A DNA stretch of 64,000 bases, taken from CAYJRR01 sp964372275 [NCBI: uncultured bacterium]. Lineage in GTDB: Bacteria > CAYJRR01. Both the position numbers and the translations under genes were made by a program. Each line of letters opens with the position of its first letter. Within the stretch, counting starts at the first letter, position 1. The stretch is taken from NCBI GenBank assembly GCA_964372275.1, contig CAYJRR010000002.1:28123-92122 (forward strand), read 5' to 3'. Below are positions 30,680 to 39,358 of the stretch, piece after piece. Below the pieces are notes generated by a model that saw only the letters and a list, made by a program, of their open reading frames with translations, was not told the DNA's origin and searched no databases.

Positions 30680-30968
30680 CGGGTCCCCCTTGCTGTTCGT
30701 GCGAACGAGAGGCTGCACAAAGCGAGAACCGTGCCGGGCTGGGGCGGGAAGTAGCCAGGCGTGGAGTTCCGAAACAAGCCCGCGCCCACGGAAACAGAAA
30801 CGGATATTCATTCTGAGGCGCGTACCCGATCGACACCGAAGGGGTGGGGGGAGCCCCCGTCCAAAATCGAGACAGTGTCCCATCGAGGTCCCAACTCCCC
30901 GGCCGCGGATCGAAGCTGCTACAGTGCCGGCCCCGCCGATGGTCGGCGGGGATCCAACGAGGGCGACG
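30680..30968. other. Intergenic region between divergent lipoprotein gene and selD
   Basis: This 289-base stretch holds no gene. It should contain divergent promoters; a less GC-rich patch lies near 30790-30820. The only clear structure is the perfect hairpin at 30931-30951 just before selD. Confidence 0.6.
30931..30951 (+). promoter_or_regulatory. Perfect hairpin in the selD leader
   Basis: CCCCGCCGA (30931-30939) and TCGGCGGGG (30943-30951) form a 9-bp stem with a 3-base loop, ending 17 bases before the selD GTG. The ribosome binding site GAGGG (30958-30962) lies just downstream. It could influence transcription or initiation, but there is no T run. Confidence 0.5.
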
Positions 30969-32006
30969 GTGGCGAAGGTCAAGCTGACGAAGCTGGTGAA
31001 GAAGGCCGGCTGAGCGGCGAAGCTGGGCCCGGGGGGCCTGGACCAGTTGATGGCGTTCCTGCCTCGCGCGGGCGCCGATCCCAAGCTGATCGTCGGTCCC
31101 GAGACCCACGACGACGCCGGGGTCTATCGCCTGTCCGAGACGCTCGCGCTCGTCCAGACGCTCGACGTCATCACGCCGATCGTCGACGACCCGCACCGCT
31201 TCGGCCGCGTCGCCGCGGCGAACAGCCTTTCCGACGTCTGGGCGATGGGGGGGACCCCCATCACCGCGATGAACATCGCCTGCTATCCGGTCGAAACGCT
31301 GGGGCCCGAGGAGATGGGGGCGATCCTGGCGGGGGCGGCCGGGATCTGCGCCGACGCCGGGACCGCCGTCGTCGGCGGCCATACCGTCGAGGACGACACC
31401 CTCAAGTTCGGATTGTCGGTGACTGGAACGGTCGACCCGCAGCGGACGATCGAGAACCGCCTCGCCCGGCCGGGGGACGCGCTGGTGCTGACCAAGGCGA
31501 TCGGCACCGGGATCGTCACCACCGCGCTCAAGAAGGGGACGGTGCGCGACGGCTCGCCCGAGGTCGAGGCGGCCATCGCCTCGATGGAGACGCTGAACCG
31601 CGCCGCCGGGGAGGCGGCGGTGGCGGCGGGGGTCCGCGCCGGCACCGACGTCACCGGCTTCGGACTGATCGGGCACGCGCTCAACATCGCGCGCGGGTCG
31701 GACGTCTCGATCGAGATCGACGGCGGCGCCGTGCCGCTGCTCCCCGGGACGCGCACGCTCGCGGCCAAGGGGATCTGCACCGGCGGCGCGCGCTCCAACG
31801 CCAAGCACTACGGCGGCGAGGTCGACGTGCCGGCATCGCTTGCCGACGTCGTCTACGACCCGCAGACCTCCGGCGGACTGCTGCTGGCGATCGCGGAGTC
31901 GAAGGTCGAGGGGTTGCTCGCCGAGCTCACCCGGCGCGGCGTCGAGACGCGCGCGGTGATCGGGCGCGTGGTCGCGCGAAGAGAACGGAGGATCGTGGTC
32001 CGATGA
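30969..32006 (+). CDS. selD: Selenide water dikinase SelD, probable selenoprotein (Sec15)
   Basis: SelD makes selenophosphate from selenide and ATP for selenocysteine and selenouridine synthesis. The 345-residue reading begins at GTG 30969 after GAGGG and includes an in-frame UGA at 31011-31013. The protein context LTKLVKKAG-U-AAKLGPGGL aligns with the family active site, where Cys or Sec precedes an essential Lys (E. coli Cys17, LTQYSHGAGCGCK). Other family motifs follow: GPETHDDAGVY, NSLSDVWAMGG, GGHTVEDD, DVTGFGLIGHAL and YDPQTSGGLLLA. Starting after the UGA would delete the catalytic residue. The stop overlaps the purH start as ATGA. SelA, SelB and tRNA-Sec are not in the window. Confidence 0.92.
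31011..31041 (+). promoter_or_regulatory. UGA selenocysteine codon with candidate bacterial SECIS stem-loop
   Basis: After the UGA, CTGGGCC (31023-31029) can pair with GGCCTGG (31035-31041), including two G-U pairs, leaving a CGGGG loop. The apical loop lies about 17-21 bases after the UGA, within the range of bacterial SECIS elements. The pairing is plausible but unproven, because GC-rich sequence folds easily. Confidence 0.5.
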
Positions 32007-33610
32007 TCGACCGGGTGAAGGTGCAGCGGGCGCTGGTGAGCCTCTCCGACAAGAGCGGCGCCGCCGATCTCTGCCGGGCGCTGACCGCGGCCGGCGTCGA
32101 GATCGTCTCCAGCGGCGGGACCGCGGAGCACCTTCGCAAGGCGGGGGTCCCGGTCGTGGAGCTGGGGACCTTCACCGGATTCCCAGAAATGCTCGACGGG
32201 CGGGTGAAGACGCTGCATCCGGCGGTGCACGCCGGGCTGCTGGCGCGCCGTGACCTGCCGGAGCACCTCGCCACGCTCGACAGGCACGGCCTCAAGGCGA
32301 TCGACCTGGTGGTCGTGAACCTCTACCCGTTCGAGGGGACCGTCGCCCGGCCCGACCACACCTTCGAGCAGGCGATCGAAAACATCGACATCGGCGGACC
32401 GGCGATGCTGCGCTCGGCGGCCAAGAACTGGGAGGCGGTCGGGGTGGTGACCGATCCCGCCGACTACGGGCGGGTGGTGGAGGAGATCCGCGGCGGTGGA
32501 TTGACCCGCGCCTTCCGCTTCGAGCTGATGCGCCGCTGCTTCGACCGCGTCGCCGCCTACGACGACGCGATCTCGACCTACCTTTCGTCCGTTCCGCCGG
32601 AGGCGGCCGGGCGCCCGGAGGCGACGCCGGCGCGCGCCCCCTTCCCGGAGACGCTCAACGTGCAGATGCGCCGTGCCCAGGACCTGCGCTACGGCGAGAA
32701 CCCGCACCAGCAGGCGACCTTCTACGTCGAGACGGCGCGCGAGGCGGTCGGCGTCCCGTCGATGCACCAGCACCAGGGGAAGGAGCTCAGCTACAACAAC
32801 ATCCTCGACTTCGACGCCGGCTTACGCCTGGCGTCCGAGTTCGATCCGGCGGACGGACACGTCTGCGTGATCGTGAAGCACAACAACCCCTGCGGCGTCG
32901 CGCGGGCGGCCTCGGCCGAGGCGGCGTTCCGCGCGGCGCTGGCCTGCGATCCGGTCTCGGCCTTCGGCGGGGTGATCGCCTTCAACGGCGCGGTCGACGC
33001 GGCGGCGACGGCGGCGATCGCCGAGCAGTTCTACGAGGGGGTGGCGGCGCCGTCGTTCGCCAACGGGGCGCGGGCCGTTCTCGAGAAGAAGAAGAACCTC
33101 CGCGTGCTCACGGTCCAATCGATGCCGACGGCGGAGCGCCACCGCGGTGTCGACCTGCGGCGCGTCGTCGGCGGGATGCTGGCGCAGACCTGGGACCTCT
33201 CCGCCGAGGATCTCGCGAAGGCCAAGGTGGTCACGAAGCGGGCCCCGGCCCCGGACGAGCTCGCCGAGCTCGCCTTCGGATGGCGCATCGCCAAGCACGT
33301 CAAGTCGAACGCCATCGTCCTGACCCGCGACCGGCGGCTGGTCGGCGTCGGCGCCGGACAGATGAGCCGCGTCGATTCGATGGAGGTGGCGATCCGAAAG
33401 GCGACCGCCGCCGGACACGCGCTCGCGGGGGCCGCGCTCGCCTCCGACGCCTTCTTCCCCTTCCGCGACGGGATCGACGCCGCGGCCCGCGCCGGGATCC
33501 GCGCCATTGCTCAACCCGGCGGCTCGATCCGCGACGAGGAGTGCGTCCGGGCCGCGGACGAAGCGGGGATCGCGATGCTGTTCACCGAGATCCGGCATTT
33601 CCGGCACTGA
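32003..33610 (+). CDS. purH: Bifunctional AICAR transformylase/IMP cyclohydrolase PurH
   Basis: PurH carries out the last two steps of purine synthesis to IMP. The 535-residue product has the MGS-like cyclohydrolase domain (about 1-195, SLSDKSGAADLCRALTAAG, SSGGTAEHLRKAG, FPEMLDGRVKTLHPAVHAGLL) and the transformylase domain (about 200-535) with LRYGENPHQQA, the catalytic VKHNNPCG and SAFGGVIAFN. Length is typical. It is coupled to selD by an ATGA overlap and followed after 16 bases by purD. Confidence 0.97.
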   Translation: MIDRVKVQRALVSLSDKSGAADLCRALTAAGVEIVSSGGTAEHLRKAGVPVVELGTFTGFPEMLDGRVKTLHPAVHAGLLARRDLPEHLATLDRHGLKAIDLVVVNLYPFEGTVARPDHTFEQAIENIDIGGPAMLRSAAKNWEAVGVVTDPADYGRVVEEIRGGGLTRAFRFELMRRCFDRVAAYDDAISTYLSSVPPEAAGRPEATPARAPFPETLNVQMRRAQDLRYGENPHQQATFYVETAREAVGVPSMHQHQGKELSYNNILDFDAGLRLASEFDPADGHVCVIVKHNNPCGVARAASAEAAFRAALACDPVSAFGGVIAFNGAVDAAATAAIAEQFYEGVAAPSFANGARAVLEKKKNLRVLTVQSMPTAERHRGVDLRRVVGGMLAQTWDLSAEDLAKAKVVTKRAPAPDELAELAFGWRIAKHVKSNAIVLTRDRRLVGVGAGQMSRVDSMEVAIRKATAAGHALAGAALASDAFFPFRDGIDAAARAGIRAIAQPGGSIRDEECVRAADEAGIAMLFTEIRHFRH

Positions 33611-33626
33611 TCGCGCGGCGGTGGGA

Positions 33627-34901
33627 ATGAAACGCGAACGGTCGAAAAGGGTGCTCGTGGTCGGCAGCGGAGGCCGGGAGCACGCGCTGGCGTGGAAGAT
33701 CGCGCAGTCGCCGGACCGACCCGAGGTGCTGATCGCCCCGGGGAACGCGGGGACGGCGGCGGTCGGCGAGAACCTGCCGGTGCAGGCCGACGACCTCGAA
33801 GGGATCGTGCGGCTGGCGCGCGAACGCGGCGTCTCGCTGGTGGTGGTCGGACCGGAGGGGCCGCTGGTGCTCGGGCTCGTCGATCGCCTGCAGGAGGCGG
33901 GGATCCCGGCGTTCGGGCCGTCGAAGGCGGCGGCGCAGCTCGAGGGGAGCAAGGCGTTCGCCAAGCGCTTCCTCGCCCGGCACGGGATCCCGACCGCCGC
34001 CTACGGCGAGTTCGACGAGCTCGACGCCGCAATCCGATACGTGCGCGCGCAGCCCGGGCCGCAGGTGGTGAAGGCCGACGGTCTGGCGGCGGGGAAGGGG
34101 GTCTTCGTCTGCGACGACCTCGCGCAGGCCGAAGCCGCGCTGCGGGCCGTCCTGCGGGAAGGGGCGGTCGGTGGCGCGGGGGGCCGGGTGGTGATCGAGG
34201 AGCGCCTTCCCGGCGTCGAGGTCTCGGCGCTCGCCCTGTGCGACGGGGAGCGCGTGCTGCCGCTGTCGACGGCGCGCGATCACAAGCGGGCCTTCGACGG
34301 CGATCAGGGCCCCAACACCGGCGGGATGGGGGCCTTCTCCCCGGCCCCCGACGTGGATCCTTCGCTCGAGCGGGAGATTCTCGAGCGTGTTCTCCAGCCG
34401 GCGGTCGACGGGATGCGCGCCGACGGCATCCCCTACCGCGGGCTGCTCTACGCCGGGCTGATGGTCCACCAGGGGCGCCCCTACGTCCTCGAGTTCAACG
34501 CGCGCTTCGGCGATCCGGAGACGCAGCCGCTGTTGGTGCGGCTTCGCACCGACCTCGTGCCGCTGCTGGAGGCGTCGGCCGTCGGCTCCCTCGCCGGGCG
34601 TTCGCTCGAGTGGGATCCGCGGGCGGCGACGTGCGTGGTGATGGTCGCCGACGGCTATCCCGGGGAGTACGCCAAGGGGGCGGAGATCGTCGGGCTGGAG
34701 GAGGCCGGACGGATTCCGGACGTGAACGTCTTCCACGCAGGAACCGCGCTCGCCGGCGGGAAGGTCGTCACCGCGGGGGGGCGCGTTCTCGGCGTCACCG
34801 CGCTGGGGAACGACGTTGCCGCGGCGGCCCGGCGCGCGTATGAAGCGGTCGACCGGATCGGCTGGCGCGGCGCGCGCGCGCGTCGCGACGTCGGTCTATA
34901 G
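33627..34901 (+). CDS. purD: Phosphoribosylamine-glycine ligase PurD
   Basis: PurD joins phosphoribosylamine and glycine with ATP in purine synthesis. The 424-residue ATP-grasp protein shows RVLVVGSGGREHALAWKIAQS, SLVVVGPEGPL, VVKADGLAAGKGV, EERLPGVEVSALALCDG, DHKRAFDGDQGPNTGGMGA and LEFNARFGDPETQPLL. Only about nine residues precede the first strand. The ATG at 33627 is preferred; a GTG two codons upstream is in frame. It sits in the selD-purH-purD run. Confidence 0.97.
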   Translation: MKRERSKRVLVVGSGGREHALAWKIAQSPDRPEVLIAPGNAGTAAVGENLPVQADDLEGIVRLARERGVSLVVVGPEGPLVLGLVDRLQEAGIPAFGPSKAAAQLEGSKAFAKRFLARHGIPTAAYGEFDELDAAIRYVRAQPGPQVVKADGLAAGKGVFVCDDLAQAEAALRAVLREGAVGGAGGRVVIEERLPGVEVSALALCDGERVLPLSTARDHKRAFDGDQGPNTGGMGAFSPAPDVDPSLEREILERVLQPAVDGMRADGIPYRGLLYAGLMVHQGRPYVLEFNARFGDPETQPLLVRLRTDLVPLLEASAVGSLAGRSLEWDPRAATCVVMVADGYPGEYAKGAEIVGLEEAGRIPDVNVFHAGTALAGGKVVTAGGRVLGVTALGNDVAAAARRAYEAVDRIGWRGARARRDVGL

Positions 34902-34915
34902 GGGATGAGGGCACG

Positions 34916-36298
34916 ATGGCGGTGATCCGACCGTTCCGTGGACTGCGTTACGACCGCTCCAGGGTCGGACCGCTGGAGCGCGTCCTCTGCCCCCCGTACG
35001 ACGTCGTCGACGAAGCGGAGCGCGCGCGGCTCACCGCCCTCTCCCCCTACAACCTGATCCGCGTCGAACTGCCGCAGGAGCGTCCGTCGGTCGCGGCCAC
35101 CCCCGAGGACTACGCGCGCGCCGCCGAGACGCTCGCCCGGTGGGAGGCGGAGGGGGCCTTGCTCCGGGACGGGAAGCCGTCGGTCTATCCATATTCCCAA
35201 CGGTTCGTCGGTCCGGACGGGAAGACGCGCGAGCGGCGCGGCTTCCTCACACTGCTCCGCGTCGAGGACTACGACGGCGGCGCCGTTCGGCCGCACGAGA
35301 AGACGCTGCCCAAGCCGAAGGAGGACCGGTTCAACCTCCTCCGCTCGACGAGCACCAACGTCTCGCCCGTCTTCGGGCTGTTCGACGACCGCGACGGTCG
35401 CGCCTCCGAGGTGCTGGCGAGGGCCTGCGCGGGGGCGCCGCTCGCGGAGATCGTCGACGGGAAGGGGATCGAGCACCGCGTCTGGCGGATCGAGGACGGC
35501 GAGGCGCTGGGCGGCGTCCGCGCGGCGCTGACCGAAGCGAGGATCTACATCGCCGACGGACACCACCGCTACGAGACGGCGATCCGTTACCGCAACGCGC
35601 GCCGCGAGGCGGAGTCGGTGCGCCCGCCGATCGGAACCGCCCCCTACGACTTCACCCTCGCCTATCTCTCCGACCTGCGCGATCCGGGCCTCGCCGTCTT
35701 CCCCATCCACCGCCTGGCGAAGATCCCCCCGGGCCTGACCCCCGCCGCGGCCCGCGCCGCGTTGGAGCGGTTCTTCGTCGTCGAGGAGATCGCCGGCGTC
35801 GAGGCGGCGCCCCCGGGTTCGGCGGCGTCGGCCCCCGAGGCGACCGCCGCCGCTCTCGAGGCGGCGATCCAGCCGTTCGCCGGGCGCAAGGAGAAGGCCT
35901 TCGGGCTGTTCGCCCCCTCGTGGCGCGCGGCGTGGCTGCTCCGCGCCAAGGGGGACGAGCTCACCCGCTTCCTGCTCCAGGCGGGGGTGGTGCGCCCGGT
36001 GGCCGCGCTCGACGTGGTCGCCCTCCACCGCGCGATCCTGGAGGAGGTGTTCGCCGCCACCTACGCCGAAGGCTCCGTCCACTTCGCCCACTCCGCCGCA
36101 GACGCCGTGCGGATCGTTCTGGGAAAAGGCACCGGCGCCGGCGACGCCGCCCACTTCGGCGCCGCCATCCTCTGCAACGCGACCAAGGTCTCCGAGATGG
36201 TCGCTGTCGTCGACGCCGCCGAAACGATGCCCCAGAAGAGCACCTTCTTCTACCCCAAGCCCGCCACCGGCGTCGTCATGAACCGCCTCGACGAGTAG
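34916..36298 (+). CDS. DUF1015 family protein
   Basis: This 460-residue protein belongs to the DUF1015 family of uncharacterised, probably cytoplasmic proteins. Family signatures are IRPFRGLRYD near the start, CPPYDVVDEAER, LSPYNLIRVELP, the strongly conserved YIADGHHRYETAIRYRN (about 205-221) and the C-terminal NATKVSEMVAVVDAAETMPQKSTFFYPKPATGVVMN. The His pair in ADGHHRYE suggests a metal or active site, but no activity is established. It starts 14 bases after purD and probably shares the transcript. Confidence 0.93.
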   Translation: MAVIRPFRGLRYDRSRVGPLERVLCPPYDVVDEAERARLTALSPYNLIRVELPQERPSVAATPEDYARAAETLARWEAEGALLRDGKPSVYPYSQRFVGPDGKTRERRGFLTLLRVEDYDGGAVRPHEKTLPKPKEDRFNLLRSTSTNVSPVFGLFDDRDGRASEVLARACAGAPLAEIVDGKGIEHRVWRIEDGEALGGVRAALTEARIYIADGHHRYETAIRYRNARREAESVRPPIGTAPYDFTLAYLSDLRDPGLAVFPIHRLAKIPPGLTPAAARAALERFFVVEEIAGVEAAPPGSAASAPEATAAALEAAIQPFAGRKEKAFGLFAPSWRAAWLLRAKGDELTRFLLQAGVVRPVAALDVVALHRAILEEVFAATYAEGSVHFAHSAADAVRIVLGKGTGAGDAAHFGAAILCNATKVSEMVAVVDAAETMPQKSTFFYPKPATGVVMNRLDE

Positions 36299-36314
36299 CC
36301 GCGTCTCGTCCGCG

Positions 36315-37745
36315 TCAGGCGTGGTGGCAGGAGGTCGGCTTGGCCTTGCCGGGGAGGCGCGGGCCGTCCTTTCGCGGGTCGGCGAGATCGCGCGTGAGCA
36401 GCTCCAGCTCCTCGAAGGTGCGGGTGTACTGCCGCGCCGACTGGTAGAGCGCGATCGCCACGTCGTCCGGGCCCCGGGCGTTTGCCAGGCGCTCCAGGAA
36501 GGGGGACGAGGCGAGCGAGCCTCGGGCGCGCAGGTACTCCCGCGCCCGATCGCGGTAGCCGATCCAGTCGTCCCCCTCCAGGGTGAGCGTCGTGTCCGGA
36601 CCCACCTTCGCGATCCCAACGGCCTTCCCCAGCATCGCCGCGTTGTGCGCCGACAGCCCCTTGAACTTGACCTCGTGTTTCGGCCCGGCGATCACCGAAC
36701 CGTCCGGGCCGACCGTCTTGGTGACGGTCACCGTCTCGTTCCCGTAGGCCGCCTCGGTCTCGATCTCCTTGTTCCCCTTTTCGTCGGTCGTGATCTTCAC
36801 CTTGCCGCTGCTCGACAGGATCGTCTTGTCGACCGAGAAGAGGCTGTCGGAGCCGATCTCGGCCTTGATCGCCGTCTGGTCCTTGAAGTCGATGGTGCGG
36901 ATCTTCTCGGCGTGGCGGGCGCCGCCGTCGGCGCGGCCGAGCACCATCCCTTTTCCGACCGCCGCGTAGAACGCCTCCATCTCGCGCGGATCGGAAGGGT
37001 CGAACTCCCATCGCGTGACCCGCCCGCTCTCCAGCCGCTTGGTGTTGGCGATCCCGGCGCGCGCGCCGTGCGTGCCGATCGCCACGTAGGCCTCGTTCTT
37101 GACGGCCTCGTACGGCCCGACCGAAAGAACGACCTTCCCCGATTCGGTGCGGGTGACGGCGACGACGTTTCCGGCCGATTCGACGATCTCGGCGCGCGCC
37201 ATCAGCGCCCGGTACGCCCCCTCCATCTCCATCGCGGCGAACGACTCCGCCTTCAGCACCGCGGTCGAGCCCGGCGGCAGCGTCGACGGATCGAGCGGGT
37301 TCGGGCGTGGCCTGTTCGGGTCGTTCTGGAACGGACTCCAGGCCTCCCGCGGGAGGATGATCTCGAGATTGCCGGCGGCGCCGATCTTGGGAACGATCGA
37401 GCCGTGGACCGGCCCCGTGTGCCCGCTGACCTTCGGCGCGTAGGCGGTCGAGCCGGAGAAGCTGGCCGCCACCATCCCGCAGCCATGGTCGGCCACCTCC
37501 GCCTTGTACTTCCGCTCGATCCCGTCCTTGCTGCGGAGGGTGCCTTCGGCCGCCGCGCCCCCGTTGCCGATCACCCAGTTCCAGGCGCCGCCGACGGCGC
37601 CGGCGATCCCCTGGAGGATCCCCTGGTTCGCCGGCGGCTCGGGCGGGCAGGACGAACCGTCGACGACGCCGGCGCGGACGGAAGGCGCCCCCAGCAGGAG
37701 GAGCGCGATCGTCGCGGCAAGGCCCCGAGCGGCGGTCCGGTCCAC
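36315..37745 (-). CDS. Secreted protein of unknown function
   Basis: The 476-residue product starts at GTG 37745 with a signal peptide (RGLAATIALLLLGAPSVRA), so it is probably periplasmic or secreted. It contains a Gly/Trp-rich helix (GIAGAVGGAWNWVIGNGG), a region of alternating strands with repeated Val/Thr/Lys motifs (SSSGKVKITTDEKGNKEIETEAAYGNETVTVTK) and an Arg-rich helical C-terminal part. I recognise no family. GGGGGAGGGG in front of the GTG is a strong ribosome binding site but can pair with an upstream CCCCTCCCCCG. It ends 16 bases from the DUF1015 stop. Confidence 0.72.
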   Translation of the reverse strand: MDRTAARGLAATIALLLLGAPSVRAGVVDGSSCPPEPPANQGILQGIAGAVGGAWNWVIGNGGAAAEGTLRSKDGIERKYKAEVADHGCGMVAASFSGSTAYAPKVSGHTGPVHGSIVPKIGAAGNLEIILPREAWSPFQNDPNRPRPNPLDPSTLPPGSTAVLKAESFAAMEMEGAYRALMARAEIVESAGNVVAVTRTESGKVVLSVGPYEAVKNEAYVAIGTHGARAGIANTKRLESGRVTRWEFDPSDPREMEAFYAAVGKGMVLGRADGGARHAEKIRTIDFKDQTAIKAEIGSDSLFSVDKTILSSSGKVKITTDEKGNKEIETEAAYGNETVTVTKTVGPDGSVIAGPKHEVKFKGLSAHNAAMLGKAVGIAKVGPDTTLTLEGDDWIGYRDRAREYLRARGSLASSPFLERLANARGPDDVAIALYQSARQYTRTFEELELLTRDLADPRKDGPRLPGKAKPTSCHHA

Positions 37746-37749
37746 GGCC

Positions 37750-37789
37750 CCCCTCCCCCGTTCGGTCTCCCATTCTACCGGGGGAGGGG
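37750..37789 (-). promoter_or_regulatory. Hairpin that can sequester the ribosome binding site of the 37745 gene
   Basis: CCCCTCCCCCG (37750-37760) and CGGGGGAGGGG (37779-37789) are perfectly complementary over 11 bp with an 18-base loop. On the minus-strand RNA the 3' arm is the Shine-Dalgarno sequence of the secreted-protein gene. The 5' arm begins just after the stop of the upstream lipoprotein gene (37801), so the hairpin could instead act as that gene's terminator. Confidence 0.55.
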
Positions 37790-37800
37790 TCCGCGGTCGA

Positions 37801-38676
37801 TCACTCGACGTTCTGCGGCGTCGCGCCGCCGAGGGCCACGGCGTCGGCGACGCCGTAGACGTCGAGCGTTCCGAGGGTGACCGCGTCGCCACCCTCCTCG
37901 ACGATCCCCTTGACGGTGATCGTCTCCACCGAGCCGGGGGTCAGGCCGAGCACGATGAACTGGCCGGTCTCGTTGGTCTTGGTGGCGTTCGGGCTCGGGT
38001 TCGTGCCGTTGAAGTAGGCGATGCACGGGAAGGCGCCGTCCGAGTCCTTGCAGAGGTCGGCCCCCTCCAGCTCGATCCAGGCGTTCATCACCTCTTCACC
38101 GGAGCAGTCGGAGACCGAACCGGCGACCTGGGTCAGCCCTTCGACGTCGTCCGGGCTGGGGCCGATCAACGCGATGAAGGCGTTGTAGATCGACTCGGGG
38201 ATGATCCGCAGGTTGACGACGCCGGCGGTGTCGCCGACCGCCGGGGCCCGCAGGCCGAACTGGTAGGTGTCGACGTAGACGGTGTTGCCCGACGCCGCCT
38301 TGGTCAGCTTGGCGGCGAAGAGGCTGTTCTCGTCCAGCTCGATCGTGGCGTTGCCGGCGGAGTTGGTGGTCGCGCTGTCACCGGTGAGCGCGCCCGTCGT
38401 CGGATTGACGATCGCGATCGTGGCGTTGCTGGCGACCGGAGCGGTTCCGGTCAGCGGCTGGATGATGACGTTGAAGTTCACGCCGACCGAGGTGGTGGTG
38501 GTGGTGCCGGGGGCCTCGCAGCTGCTGAAGTCGGCCGCCCCTCCGTCCGCCTGGGTGACGACATCGCCGCCACCGTCGTCGTCGTCATCGTCGCCGCCGC
38601 TGCAGGCCGTCAAGAACACACCCGCGGTGGCGAGAATCGCCACCCCCATTGCCACCTTCAACGTGAGCCGTTCCAT
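37801..38676 (-). CDS. Predicted lipoprotein with Asp-rich spacer
   Basis: The 291-residue protein has a signal and lipobox FLTACSGG, then a run of six Asp residues. AAGGAG seven bases before the ATG at 38676 decides the start. The mature part is beta-rich, with an Ig/CNA-like segment (VGVNFNVIIQPLTGTAPVASNATIAIVN, SATTNSAGNATIELDEN) and a carboxypeptidase-regulatory-like segment near the end (TNETGQFIVLGLTPGSVETITVKG). A Cys pair in SDCSGEE and ADLCKDSDGAFPC may form disulfides. Function is unknown. Confidence 0.8.
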   Translation of the reverse strand: MERLTLKVAMGVAILATAGVFLTACSGGDDDDDDGGGDVVTQADGGAADFSSCEAPGTTTTTSVGVNFNVIIQPLTGTAPVASNATIAIVNPTTGALTGDSATTNSAGNATIELDENSLFAAKLTKAASGNTVYVDTYQFGLRAPAVGDTAGVVNLRIIPESIYNAFIALIGPSPDDVEGLTQVAGSVSDCSGEEVMNAWIELEGADLCKDSDGAFPCIAYFNGTNPSPNATKTNETGQFIVLGLTPGSVETITVKGIVEEGGDAVTLGTLDVYGVADAVALGGATPQNVE

Positions 38677-38809
38677 CGACATCTCCTTCACCACGGTGCC
38701 CGTCCAGTCTTCGACTCCCCGAAACAAAGACGCGGAGTCTGCCAGAGATTCCCGGAGGTGCGCAAGACGTTCGCGCGTCCGTGCCCACGCGGGCCCTCGC
38801 CGGGAGGCG

Positions 38810-39319
38810 TCAGGGATCCTGGCGGGACTGCGCGGTCGCGAGCAGAAGCCGCCGCGCCGCCTCCCGAAGCTCCGGATCCCGGACCCCCTCCAGGCGGGCG
38901 TCGGTCGCCCGCCGCTCCTCCGGCGTCGGAGGCCGGCGCACCGGCTTGGCGGGCGGGGGCGGTCGCGGGGCGGGCAGGGTCCCGAGCTGCAACCGCAGCC
39001 TCTTCACCGGCTCCGGCGGACCGGCGGGCTGGCGCTCCCGGAAGCGCCGGTTCAGGCGCTCCACGATCTCCCGCTCGATGAAGTGGAGCTCGTGGACCCA
39101 CGCCGGGCTTTCGACGGTGACGAAGAGCGTCCCGCGGGCGAGCCGGACCGCCGCCGACCGGCGGGCGATCGACTCCCCGACCGAATCGGTCCACGCCTCG
39201 CACGCGTTGAGCTCGACGCGGCGGGCCTCGAGCTCGAGCTTCGCCAGCACGCCGCCGACGCCGACCGAGACCGCTTGCGGCGGCTTCCAGGGCTTTCCGC
39301 GCGACGTCATCCGGGCCAC
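38810..39319 (-). CDS. DciA-like (DUF721) protein
   Basis: The 169-residue protein carries a DUF721/DciA domain (about 20-100: LAKLELEARRVELNACEAWTDSVGESIARRSAAVRLARGTLFVTVESPAWVHELHFIEREIVERLNRRF), which in bacteria without DnaC-type loaders helps load the DnaB helicase. A Pro-rich, charged tail of about 65 residues follows. An ATG at 39310 is an alternative start. The 39-base spacer to the divergent lipoprotein gene contains an 18-bp perfect palindrome. Confidence 0.82.
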   Translation of the reverse strand: MARMTSRGKPWKPPQAVSVGVGGVLAKLELEARRVELNACEAWTDSVGESIARRSAAVRLARGTLFVTVESPAWVHELHFIEREIVERLNRRFRERQPAGPPEPVKRLRLQLGTLPAPRPPPPAKPVRRPPTPEERRATDARLEGVRDPELREAARRLLLATAQSRQDP

Positions 39320-39331
39320 GGTCCTTGGGAC

Positions 39332-39349
39332 TAGAGCACATGTGCTCTA
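39332..39349. promoter_or_regulatory. 18-bp perfect palindrome between divergent genes
   Basis: TAGAGCACATGTGCTCTA is perfectly self-complementary and occupies the middle of the 39-base spacer between the dciA-like gene (start 39319) and the lipoprotein gene (start 39359). Position and symmetry fit a dimeric regulator site affecting both genes. Confidence 0.6.
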
Positions 39350-39358
39350 CTTCGGTCG

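Noticed and set aside
31011-31013. UGA in selD as a frameshift or nonsense mutation
   Set aside because: The reading frame is the same before and after, and the flanks align with the active site exactly where Sec is known to occur. Selenocysteine explains it better than damage.
29618-31084. Longer form of the lipoprotein gene beginning at 31084
   Set aside because: The extension is antisense to the selD N-terminus, while the ATG at 30679 has a strong ribosome binding site and a lipobox signal.
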